DNA of 6,433 nucleotides from an uncultured Lachnospiraceae bacterium (GTDB lineage: Bacteria; Bacillota; Clostridia; Lachnospirales; Lachnospiraceae): contig CAKZZH010000122.1 of the NCBI GenBank assembly GCA_937885345.1, positions 1 to 6,433 of the forward strand, read 5' to 3'. A program made the position numbers and the translations under genes. Of this stretch, positions 1 to 6,212 are shown in pieces. Every line of letters begins with the position of its first letter. Position 1 is the first letter of the stretch. The notes below the pieces were generated by a model that saw only the letters and a program-made list of their open reading frames with translations, made no database searches and was not told the DNA's origin.

Positions 1-1
1 T

Positions 2-43
2 AGTAACTTCCATCTCCGGGATCTCAGGGGGTAGAAGTTAACT
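2..43 (+). promoter_or_regulatory. Leader hairpin upstream of the chemoreceptor gene
   Basis: A long stem-loop can be read here. Bases 4-10 (TAACTTC) pair perfectly with 34-40 (GAAGTTA). After one C-A mismatch (11/33), bases 12-17 pair with 27-32 using two G-U wobbles, leaving a nine-base loop at 18-26. Bases 2-3 can also pair with 42-43 around a bulged A. The hairpin ends just before a CTTTTC stretch (42-47) and 12 bases before the ribosome binding site. It could be a weak intrinsic terminator of an upstream gene, the expression platform of a regulatory leader, or an mRNA-stabilising stem. The left edge of the window hides whatever precedes it, so these cannot be told apart. Confidence 0.45.
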
Positions 44-55
44 TTTCAATTGAAC

Positions 56-60
56 GAGGG
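56..60 (+). promoter_or_regulatory. Ribosome binding site deciding the chemoreceptor start
   Basis: GAGGG, a good match to the anti-Shine-Dalgarno complement, sits 7 bases before ATG 68. This spacing supports ATG 68 rather than the TTG at 50 in the same frame, which has only the GGGGG of the leader hairpin loop/stem far upstream. Confidence 0.75.
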
Positions 61-67
61 CAAGAAT

Positions 68-1786
68 ATGAAAAAATTGAATATCAGATCCAAATTAATG
101 ATACTTATCATTCCGCTTGCAGTATTCTTCATATTTGCGGTTGTGAGTCTTATTTTACTCATTACCAAGAATACGAAGGATTCTGAGCAATTGTATTATG
201 AACAGCTTTATGGAACTAATACTGCGCTTATAAACGCTGACAGAGATTTCTATCAGGCTGCGCTGGCTGTTCTTCAGTATAAGACAGGCACTGCTTACTC
301 AACCGAAGAGGAGATGAAAGCATTCATTGAGGATTTTGAAAAGAATGCTCAACAGGTTCTTGATAACCTGCAGATTGTGAAGGATATGGTGGCTAAATTC
401 CCCGAGATAGGAACATACACATTTAACGGTAACACCATTAATGCACTTCTTTTGTCTTTTGACAAGAATTATGCTGCATGGAAGGGCGCATATGACCCGG
501 TGACCGAAACCGGAGAATATGCGGATATGAAAGCCAATTTTGAGATCGCAAGAGATGACATCGATGCGATGCAGGAGATCATTGAGGACTATGCGGTATA
601 TGAAAAGAGCGTCATGCAAAAGACACTTAATCAGATGCTTTTTAGTACGATTACAGTAATACTTGTTGTATTTATCCTTGTAGCGATATTTGCGGTCTAC
701 ATCATCAAGTACATACGTAAGAATCTTGAATATATTACTGAAGAAGTTGAGAAGATTTCCAATAAAGATCTTACAAGTAACATTAAGACATCCGATAACG
801 CGGATGAAATCGGAAGACTTACCAGAGCATCCATCGGTCTTCAGGATATGCTTAGAAATATCATGGGTACTTTAAAGGGATCCTCACAAGAACTTGCTAC
901 TTCAAGTCTTTTTATGGCAAATAGTACCAAGGAGTCGGCTGAATCTATGAAGAGTATGGATATGGCTGCGAGCGAACTCGCAAACACCGCTACTCATACA
1001 GCTGAGAACCTTGAGGATATCTCATCTCAGATGAATGACATTACAAGAGTAATGGAGACCAGTATGGAAAGCACTGCAGATCTCGATTCTGCTTGCAAGG
1101 ACATCCAGACGGTAACCAAGTCCGGTATGGAGAATGTTGAGAGACTTACGGATATTACCAAACAGACAACCGATGCATTCAATATTATCTTCGATGCGAT
1201 TAACGGTATCGATGAGAGAACCAAGCAGATCAACGCAGCCAGCGGACTTATTTCAAGCATAGCTGAGCAGACTAACCTTCTTTCACTCAATGCTTCGATC
1301 GAGGCAGCCAGAGCGGGAGATGCAGGTAAGGGCTTCGCAGTAGTTGCCAACGAGATCAGAGATCTTGCGGAGCAGAGTGCTAAATCTGCTACAACCATTA
1401 ATACAATGATCGAAGAACTTAAGCAGAGTTCCGATTATGCGAATGAGCAGAGCGTACTTGTAAGAAAGTATGTTGAAGAGCAGCAGAGTGCCGTTGATGA
1501 GACCAAGGAAAGCTTTACCGCAATCGTAGGTCACGTTGAGACGGTTAATGAAGATGTTGCTAACCTCAATGATGTTAACAACAAGCTTGGTTCCGGAGTT
1601 AATACCATTAATGAACTTATTTCCTCACTTGCTTCCGCATCGGAGGAAAATGCCGCTACCGCACAGGAACTTACGGCTACCACAACAACCGTATCCGCGA
1701 GTGTGGACGAGCTTCAGGAAACCGGCGTTTCAATTCACTCTTCATCGGATTCGCTTGCTAATATCATAAACGAATTCAATGTATGA
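68..1786 (+). CDS. Methyl-accepting chemotaxis protein (transmembrane chemoreceptor)
   Basis: Membrane chemoreceptor that senses a ligand outside the cell and controls the CheA/CheW kinase complex, and so flagellar rotation. Numbering from ATG 68 (572 aa): transmembrane helix 1 at about 10-34, an all-helical extracytoplasmic sensor of about 155 residues, transmembrane helix 2 at about 191-215, a HAMP linker to about 270 with the usual D-E-I-G element (D246), then a long coiled-coil signalling domain. The hairpin tip that contacts CheA/CheW is canonical: E400-Q-T-N, then L-S-L-N-A-S-I-E-A-A-R-A-G ending at G417, followed by G-K-G-F-A-V-V-A-N-E-I-R. An A-S-A-S-E-E-N-A-A segment (E526-E527) looks like a methylation site. 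There is no C-terminal NWETF-type CheR tether. ATG 68 is preferred because GAGGG (56-60) lies 7 bases upstream; an in-frame TTG at 50 would place that site inside the gene. The ligand cannot be inferred. The family call is very secure. Confidence 0.96.
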   Translation: MKKLNIRSKLMILIIPLAVFFIFAVVSLILLITKNTKDSEQLYYEQLYGTNTALINADRDFYQAALAVLQYKTGTAYSTEEEMKAFIEDFEKNAQQVLDNLQIVKDMVAKFPEIGTYTFNGNTINALLLSFDKNYAAWKGAYDPVTETGEYADMKANFEIARDDIDAMQEIIEDYAVYEKSVMQKTLNQMLFSTITVILVVFILVAIFAVYIIKYIRKNLEYITEEVEKISNKDLTSNIKTSDNADEIGRLTRASIGLQDMLRNIMGTLKGSSQELATSSLFMANSTKESAESMKSMDMAASELANTATHTAENLEDISSQMNDITRVMETSMESTADLDSACKDIQTVTKSGMENVERLTDITKQTTDAFNIIFDAINGIDERTKQINAASGLISSIAEQTNLLSLNASIEAARAGDAGKGFAVVANEIRDLAEQSAKSATTINTMIEELKQSSDYANEQSVLVRKYVEEQQSAVDETKESFTAIVGHVETVNEDVANLNDVNNKLGSGVNTINELISSLASASEENAATAQELTATTTTVSASVDELQETGVSIHSSSDSLANIINEFNV

Positions 1787-1820
1787 TCTCGGTGTTATAT
1801 AATCGACACGGTATAATTAT

Positions 1821-1851
1821 TATCCCGGACACATATGTGTCCGGGATATTT
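1821..1851. terminator. Perfect 28-bp palindrome between convergent genes, probable terminator
   Basis: Bases 1821-1834 (TATCCCGGACACAT) are exactly complementary to 1835-1848, giving a GC-rich stem of about 12 bp with an ATAT loop. It lies 34 bases after the chemoreceptor stop and 33 bases before the stop of the convergent exporter, the usual place for a shared terminator. The T tract is poor on both strands (ATATTTGG on plus; ATAATAATTATA on minus), so termination may be inefficient or may work mainly by mRNA 3'-end protection. Two small 4-bp stems, 1860-1870 and 1870-1880, lie between it and the exporter stop. Confidence 0.6.
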
Positions 1852-1881
1852 GGTTGTGCGCCAAAATGGCCGTAAAACGGA

Positions 1882-3234
1882 TTATCGCAGCTTGATGGAA
1901 TATTTATTGCCTTTAAAAAGAGGAGAGCGGATTGAGGCGATCAAAAGCGGGATTATCATAATTATCCAGGCCGTGGGCTCGGCATAGATTATGGCCGTAT
2001 ATCCGAGCATGGGAGTAAATGCGGTAGCGAGAAATACTTTACATGCAAGCTCGCACATACTGGAAACAACGGGCATTATCGAATGACCGAGCGCCTGAAG
2101 TGCGTTCCTCGATACGCAGATAAAACCGCATACAAAATACAAAATGGTATTGATCCTCAAATATTTGGCTGCATTTTCGATTATCGAGTCATCGTTAGTT
2201 GCACTAATGAGCCTGATGAGCCGGGGTGCAATCGTGTATGCTGAGATCACAACAAGAACGCACCACCCCCAGACAATAAGCATTGTCTGAAAGAACCCTT
2301 TTCTGATTCTATCGTATTCTCCGGCGCCGTAATTCTGTCCCACGTATGTTCCCATTGCCGCACCGAACACACCGAATGGCAGCATGTAGATCCCGGTAAT
2401 TTTACGGGCGACGAACTGAGCAGCAATATAGGCGTTGTCCTTGAGAGAGTTGATCGCCGACTGAAGAAAAACATCACCGAGGTTAATGAGCGTCAGCATG
2501 AACCCCATGGACAGGCCGGTTGAGAGCAGATCGTTAGCTTGCGCAAAGCCGAAACGAAGGTAGCGGAGCGGAAAATGCAGAAGCTCATAGCGCCTGAGCA
2601 TATAGGCAATGCTGAGCGCAAAGGAAAGCCCCTGTGTGATTATCGTTGCTATCGCAGCACCTCTGACTCCCATGTTTAATGCGGGTCCTACAAAGAGAAG
2701 ATCGAGCCCGACATTCGCGATCGTCGATATAAGCAGGAAGATCAGCGTAGCCATCGAATCACCGACGGAACGCAGAACTCCTGCACAAACATTGTAAAGG
2801 CTTGAGAATATCAGGCCCATCATTATTATTCTAAAATATTCACCTGCGCCCTCCATCAGATCTTCGGGAGTCTTCATTATTCCAAGAATCTGCTTCAGAA
2901 AGATTATACTGAGAGCGGATATTACAATGGAAAATGTGATCCCTATGGTAAAGGAAGATGCTACTTTACGCTTAAGACCTTCGTTATCGCCGGCACCGTA
3001 ATGCCTCGCGATGATCATGGTAAAGCCGTTCGTCATTCCCATAAGGAAGGAAGTCAGCATATTGGTGAGTGACGTGGTCGCGCCGACACTCTCGAGCGCC
3101 TCGTCTCCGAGATACATTCCTACAATTCTCGCATCAGCCAATGAATAGAACTGCTGAAGAAGGCTTCCGAGCAGGATCGGAATTGCAAATACCAGTATAA
3201 CTTTCAGGGGACTGCCCTTTGTCAGATCATGCAT
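1882..3234 (-). CDS. MATE family efflux transporter
   Basis: Integral membrane exporter of the multidrug and toxic compound extrusion (MatE) family, which expels cationic drugs, dyes or metabolites in exchange for Na+ or H+. The 450-residue length is normal for two six-helix MatE repeats. The N-terminus is diagnostic: T-K-G-S-P-L-K before helix 1, then Q-Q-F-Y-S-L-A-D-A-R-I-V-G and E-S-V-G-A-T. D34 aligns with the helix-1 acidic residue needed for cation coupling in NorM-type proteins; most relatives have D-S/T rather than D-A-R here. The second repeat starts near a G-L-S-M-G-F-M-L-T-L segment and carries the family's G-Q-N-Y-G-A-G motif. The ATG at 3234 is supported by GAGGT (complement of 3243-3247) 8 bases upstream. 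It is divergent from the C11 peptidase and convergent with the chemoreceptor, so it is probably monocistronic. No convincing minus-strand promoter stands out; TTGCGT-16-TAAAGT about 40-70 bases upstream is the best of several weak options. The substrate is unknown. Confidence 0.95.
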   Translation of the reverse strand: MHDLTKGSPLKVILVFAIPILLGSLLQQFYSLADARIVGMYLGDEALESVGATTSLTNMLTSFLMGMTNGFTMIIARHYGAGDNEGLKRKVASSFTIGITFSIVISALSIIFLKQILGIMKTPEDLMEGAGEYFRIIMMGLIFSSLYNVCAGVLRSVGDSMATLIFLLISTIANVGLDLLFVGPALNMGVRGAAIATIITQGLSFALSIAYMLRRYELLHFPLRYLRFGFAQANDLLSTGLSMGFMLTLINLGDVFLQSAINSLKDNAYIAAQFVARKITGIYMLPFGVFGAAMGTYVGQNYGAGEYDRIRKGFFQTMLIVWGWCVLVVISAYTIAPRLIRLISATNDDSIIENAAKYLRINTILYFVCGFICVSRNALQALGHSIMPVVSSMCELACKVFLATAFTPMLGYTAIIYAEPTAWIIMIIPLLIASIRSPLFKGNKYSIKLR

Positions 3235-3316
3235 AAAATATTACCTCAATGCCTAATAATGATTAAATACTTTATCACAAAGCGCAATAAACGCAAGCGT
3301 AAAAACTATTAGTTTA

Positions 3317-3346
3317 TTGTAAAAAACCACAGGTATAGTGTATAAT
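3317..3346 (+). promoter_or_regulatory. Probable sigma-A promoter of the C11 peptidase gene
   Basis: A perfect -10 box TATAAT (3341-3346) is preceded after 18 bases by TTGTAA (3317-3322), four of six matches to TTGACA. The predicted transcript start near 3353 gives a leader of about 54 bases. The region between this and the divergent exporter start is A/T-rich, as expected for a promoter region. Confidence 0.65.
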
Positions 3347-3394
3347 TGCCTTGAAGTATGTGTTTGGTAATACTTGAATTATACGGAATAAGAA

Positions 3395-3400
3395 AGAAGG
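3395..3400 (+). promoter_or_regulatory. Ribosome binding site of the C11 peptidase
   Basis: AGAAGG lies 6 bases before ATG 3407 and supports that start. No other in-frame ATG, GTG or TTG nearby has a comparable site. Confidence 0.65.
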
Positions 3401-3406
3401 TTTAAG

Positions 3407-5920
3407 ATGGCTAACATACCAAGAGAAAGACAGAAAAACGTAACCGGACAGGGTGCGGGCGTTCACAAGAGAGGCGACGGCCTCGGAACAGGTCCTGTGG
3501 GAAATGGCAGCGCAATGGGCGGATCATCAGACAGATCATCAGGTCCGACAAAGCCTCCCTATAACGGTCCGGGACAGAATGCAACAAGAGGAACATCGGG
3601 AATGTCCACAGTGACAGGAAGCGGCGGACTCGGTAAAATAAAAGGGCTCATTCCTGTTATTATTATTGCGGTGATCGTTTTCATCATTGCCCGCAATTGC
3701 GGTAAAGGCGGCGGCGGTTCGGATACCGGTTATACCGATCCGGTTAATAGTTCGATATCGAACGGTTCGGTGCTCTCATCATTATTTGGTTCGGATTCGA
3801 ACTATTATAATACGCTGAGCGGAACATCGAGCGCGTCATGGGTTACCGGAAGTGCCAATACCGGAAGCCTTAACAGAAATGTTTCCGCTGAGGCAAGAGA
3901 CAAATATACCTCGATCATCGGCAACGGAAATGACGAGATCACGATAATGGTTTATCTGTGCGGCGCAGATCTTGAGACCAAGGGCGGCTATGCTACGAAC
4001 GATCTTAACGAGATGCTGGCGGCTGATCTTTCCGATCAGATCAATCTCATCGTATATACAGGCGGTTCGACGAGTTGGAAGAATTCAGTTGTTTCAAACT
4101 CGCATAATCAGATTTATAAAGTAGAAAACGGAAAGCTTGTAAGCCTTGTAAGCAATGACGGAACCGGCGCAATGACCGATCCCGATACGCTTTCTTCTTT
4201 TATACAGTATGCAAGCAGTAATTATCCTGCCGACAGATATATGATGATCCTGTGGGATCACGGTGGCGGATCCGTTTCCGGATACGGTTATGACGAGAAC
4301 AACAAGAGCACGGGCGCGATGCCGCTGTCTTCTCTTAATAAAGCGTTTACAAGCGGCGGCGTTAAATTTGATTTTATCGGTTTTGATGCATGCCTTATGG
4401 CCGGCGTCGAGACCGCACTTATGGCTTCCTCACACGCTGATTACCTTATTGCATCGGAAGAGACGGAGCCCGGAATCGGCTGGTATTATACCAACTGGCT
4501 TAATGAGCTGTCCGCAAACACTTCTATGGAAACGATCGATCTCGGTAAGATAATCATCGACGATTTCGTTTCAACCTGCTCAGCGCAGCTTTCCAACAGT
4601 AAGGCAACGCTTTCGATAACGGATCTTGCCGAACTTTCGCAGACCGTTAATGCTGATATTAAAGCATTTTCCGAGAGTACCGCAAATCTTATCAACGGCG
4701 GTAATTACGGACAGGTTTCAAATGCAAGAACAAGTGTAAGGGAGTTTGCACAGTCATCACGGATTGACCAGATTGACTTAGTTAACTTCGCGTATAATAT
4801 AGGAACCAATGAAGGAAAGGCTCTTGCCGATACTCTTCTTTCGGCGGTTAAATACAATAGAACATCAAGTAATATTAGCAATGCATATGGTCTGTCGATT
4901 TATTTTCCTTATGACAGAACTACGTACATTCCCAAGGCCTGCAGTAATTATGCAGAGATTGGTCTTGATTCGGAGTATTCCGAGTGCATCAGAACGTTTG
5001 CAAGCTTTGAGGCAACGGGTCAGGCGGCAGGCGCAAGTACATCCTATTCATCATCTGGCTCAAGTATTTTAGATATGATAGGATCGCTTACATCATTTGA
5101 TTCGCTTTCATCATCGCCCATATCATCACTCCTTAACGGAAGTACATCGTCGTCCTCATCATCATCTTCACTCGGACTCAGTTCGATCACTTCTCTTATA
5201 AGTGCGTTCTCTTCAAACTCGCTCACGTCCGGCCTCTTTGCGGATAAGAGCATCAGCGATGAAGAAATGGCGGGATATATTCTGGATAACAGTTTCGACG
5301 GAAGCGCACTCAAGTGGAGTACGGATTCGTCAGGCAATAAGTACATATCGCTTTCGGACGATCAGTGGAAACTTGTAAATAGCGTAGAACTTAACATGTT
5401 TTATGATGACGGAGAGGGCTATATCGACCTCGGACTCGACAATATCTATACGATAGATGAATACGGACGCCTTTTCGCTGATGTTGACGGAAGCTGGTTA
5501 TCCATCAACAATCAGCCGGTTGCATACTATCATGTGGATACGATTGATGATGGAACCGATTACACGATCACCGGTAAAGTGCCTGCGCTTCTTAACGGCG
5601 AGAGAGTCGAGCTGGTGCTTATATTCGACAATGAGAACCCTTACGGCTACGTAGCGGGCGCAGTACCCGTATATTCAAGCGATACCACGGATGCGCTTGC
5701 AAAGGGTTATTACGAGATACAAAGCGGCGATACCCTGGATTTTCTCTGCGACTATTATTCATATGAAGGGGAATATGTTGACAGCTATTATCTCGGCGAG
5801 CAAATGGTTGTCGGTGATTCGCTTACTATCAGTAACACCTATTTAAACGGCGATCATATCGCACTTTACAAATTTACCGATATATATAACCAGAACTACT
5901 GGACAGAAACACTTGACTGA
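3407..5920 (+). CDS. Membrane-anchored clostripain-family (C11) cysteine peptidase
   Basis: Probable extracellular cysteine endopeptidase of family C11 (clostripain; clan CD, caspase-like fold), a family that generally cleaves after Arg or Lys. The 837 residues read as: a Gly/Ser/Pro-rich, basic, presumably disordered tail (1-78) with V-H-K-R-G-D-G-L-G-T-G-P-V-G; one transmembrane helix (about 80-95, PVIIIAVIVFIIA); a flexible Gly/Ser spacer; the C11 domain (about 176-535); a Ser-rich linker (about 545-610) with eight consecutive serines (581-588); and a C-terminal region of about 225 residues that I do not recognise. The catalytic pair is intact: His285 in L-W-D-H-G-G-G and Cys329 in G-F-D-A-C-L-M, 44 residues apart. 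D327, two before the Cys, matches the acidic residue associated with basic P1 preference, and E-E-T-E-P-G-I-G-W is a familiar family segment. With 79 residues before the helix this looks like a type II anchor with a cytoplasmic tail rather than a cleaved signal peptide, unlike secreted clostripain. TGA is followed at once by TAG. Family is secure; anchoring and specificity are inferred. Confidence 0.93.
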   Translation: MANIPRERQKNVTGQGAGVHKRGDGLGTGPVGNGSAMGGSSDRSSGPTKPPYNGPGQNATRGTSGMSTVTGSGGLGKIKGLIPVIIIAVIVFIIARNCGKGGGGSDTGYTDPVNSSISNGSVLSSLFGSDSNYYNTLSGTSSASWVTGSANTGSLNRNVSAEARDKYTSIIGNGNDEITIMVYLCGADLETKGGYATNDLNEMLAADLSDQINLIVYTGGSTSWKNSVVSNSHNQIYKVENGKLVSLVSNDGTGAMTDPDTLSSFIQYASSNYPADRYMMILWDHGGGSVSGYGYDENNKSTGAMPLSSLNKAFTSGGVKFDFIGFDACLMAGVETALMASSHADYLIASEETEPGIGWYYTNWLNELSANTSMETIDLGKIIIDDFVSTCSAQLSNSKATLSITDLAELSQTVNADIKAFSESTANLINGGNYGQVSNARTSVREFAQSSRIDQIDLVNFAYNIGTNEGKALADTLLSAVKYNRTSSNISNAYGLSIYFPYDRTTYIPKACSNYAEIGLDSEYSECIRTFASFEATGQAAGASTSYSSSGSSILDMIGSLTSFDSLSSSPISSLLNGSTSSSSSSSSLGLSSITSLISAFSSNSLTSGLFADKSISDEEMAGYILDNSFDGSALKWSTDSSGNKYISLSDDQWKLVNSVELNMFYDDGEGYIDLGLDNIYTIDEYGRLFADVDGSWLSINNQPVAYYHVDTIDDGTDYTITGKVPALLNGERVELVLIFDNENPYGYVAGAVPVYSSDTTDALAKGYYEIQSGDTLDFLCDYYSYEGEYVDSYYLGEQMVVGDSLTISNTYLNGDHIALYKFTDIYNQNYWTETLD
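5147..5170 (+). repeat. TCN microsatellite coding for eight serines
   Basis: Eight consecutive TCN serine codons (TCG, TCG, TCC, three TCA, TCT, TCA) encode residues 581-588 of the C11 peptidase, within a wider Ser-rich linker at about 5039-5240. The codons are mixed, so the run is only partly a DNA-level repeat and is less prone to slippage than a pure one. Confidence 0.7.
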
Positions 5921-5956
5921 TAGACCCGGGTTTCTTCGGATACAGATAAAATATAT

Positions 5957-5998
5957 CCCGTCCGGATATCCCGGCCGGTGAAATTATATCTTGACGGG
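5957..5998. repeat. Inverted repeat overlapping a promoter -35 box
   Basis: CCCGTC (5957-5962) and GACGGG (5993-5998) are complementary arms separated by 30 bases. Between them are smaller palindromes, GGATATCC (5964-5971) and CCGGCCGG (5971-5978). The right arm overlaps the -35 box of the promoter at 5991. It may be an operator or an RNA structure in the 3' end of the peptidase message, but six-base arms are short enough to arise by chance. Confidence 0.3.
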
Positions 5999-6019
5999 TA
6001 GAATATTTTAGAGTACAAT
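5991..6019 (+). promoter_or_regulatory. Consensus-like sigma-A promoter between peptidase and rRNA operon
   Basis: TTGACG (5991-5996) is five of six matches to the -35 consensus and TACAAT (6014-6019) five of six to the -10, with the ideal 17-base spacing. Transcription would start at about 6024-6026. It may be an upstream rRNA promoter (tandem promoters are common in rRNA operons), but an intrinsic terminator begins only about 20 bases after the predicted start. The promoter may therefore make a very short RNA or a leader controlled by attenuation. Confidence 0.6.
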
Positions 6020-6025
6020 GCGTAA

Positions 6026-6078
6026 TCGCAGGTGTAAATGATACGCGGGCAGGCCGCTTTACCTGCCCGCTTATTTAC
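6026..6078 (+). ncRNA. Candidate ~53-nt short transcript or attenuated leader
   Basis: Transcription from the promoter at 5991 that stopped at the terminator at 6045-6080 would give an RNA of roughly 53 bases: a short single-stranded 5' part and the terminator hairpin. The 5' part can form a competing stem: GCAGGT (6028-6033) with ACCTGC (6061-6066), and AAA (6036-6038) with TTT (6058-6060) around a two-base bulge. I match it to no known RNA family, and no credible peptide is encoded. It rests only on promoter and terminator prediction. Confidence 0.25.
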
Positions 6079-6080
6079 TT
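6045..6080 (+). terminator. Intrinsic (Rho-independent) terminator
   Basis: GCGGGCAGG (6045-6053) pairs perfectly with CCTGCCCGC (6062-6070) over nine GC-rich base pairs with an eight-base loop, followed by TTATTTACTT. It ends plus-strand transcription from the peptidase gene, whose stop is 125 bases upstream, and would also stop transcripts from the promoter at 5991. This insulates the rRNA promoter downstream. Confidence 0.8.
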
Positions 6081-6117
6081 GTATGTATGCCTTTGTTTGG
6101 GCAGATGACAGCCGATC

Positions 6118-6145
6118 AAAAAATTTTCAAAATTTTTTAAAATTA
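6118..6145 (+). promoter_or_regulatory. A/T-rich UP element of the rRNA promoter
   Basis: Upstream of the rRNA -35 box lies almost pure A/T sequence with phased A and T tracts. AAAAAATTTT (6118-6127) and AAAATTTTTT (6129-6138) are exact reverse complements around a single C. This position (roughly -40 to -67 from the predicted start) is where the RNA polymerase alpha-subunit C-terminal domains bind strong rRNA promoters. Confidence 0.65.
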
Positions 6146-6149
6146 GTTG

Positions 6150-6178
6150 TTGACATTCGTTTTTGGATGTTGTATATT
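6150..6178 (+). promoter_or_regulatory. Main rRNA operon promoter
   Basis: A perfect -35 box TTGACA (6150-6155), a 17-base spacer and TATATT (6173-6178, five of six) form a near-ideal sigma-A promoter, with the start predicted at about 6184-6186. It lies 190 bases before the 16S 5' end, directly behind an A/T-rich UP-like element. Initiation with G (GGC at 6184-6186) would fit the GTP-sensitive control known for Firmicute rRNA promoters, but the exact start base is not shown by the sequence. Confidence 0.85.
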
Positions 6179-6183
6179 AACTA

Positions 6184-6212
6184 GGCTGTCACTTGAGACA
6201 GCTCTTTGTAAC
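6184..6212 (+). promoter_or_regulatory. rRNA leader boxB/boxA-like antitermination signal
   Basis: A hairpin, GCTGTC (6185-6190) with GACAGC (6197-6202) and loop ACTTGA, is followed directly by GCTCTTTGTAAC (6201-6212). The latter closely resembles the rRNA boxA element (TGCTCTTTAACA in E. coli, TGTTCTTTGAAAA-like in Firmicutes) bound by NusB-S10. Hairpin-then-boxA just after the transcript start is the standard arrangement that lets RNA polymerase read through the untranslated rRNA operon. The assignment rests on resemblance and position. Confidence 0.7.

Noticed and set aside
1..49. c-di-GMP or other riboswitch aptamer before the chemoreceptor
   Set aside because: Only a simple hairpin is visible; no conserved aptamer motif can be read in the 49 bases available.
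50..67. TTG start adding six residues to the chemoreceptor
   Set aside because: The best ribosome binding site (GAGGG, 56-60) would fall inside the coding region, whereas it is ideally spaced for ATG 68.
1027..1398. Minus-strand open frame of 123 codons inside the chemoreceptor
   Set aside because: It lies opposite the conserved signalling domain, has no recognisable protein features and no good ribosome binding site; it is a by-product of the real gene's codon use. Other long antisense or alternative frames in the three genes were dismissed for the same reason.
3235..3320. Minus-strand promoter for the exporter
   Set aside because: Several weak box pairs (for example TTGCGT-16-TAAAGT) compete and none is clearly better, so no site was annotated.
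3751..3762. TTCGATATCGAA palindrome inside the peptidase gene
   Set aside because: A 12-bp palindrome within Ser/Ile/Asn codons of a low-complexity spacer; no regulatory context, probably chance.
1882..5920. Exporter and peptidase as a peptide maturation/export system
   Set aside because: They are divergent with separate start signals, MATE proteins do not normally export peptides, and no precursor peptide gene is present.
6038..6184. 48-codon open frame starting at ATG 6038
   Set aside because: It runs through the terminator hairpin, the UP element and the rRNA promoter, and the possible Shine-Dalgarno AGGTG is only three bases from the ATG. Most likely chance.
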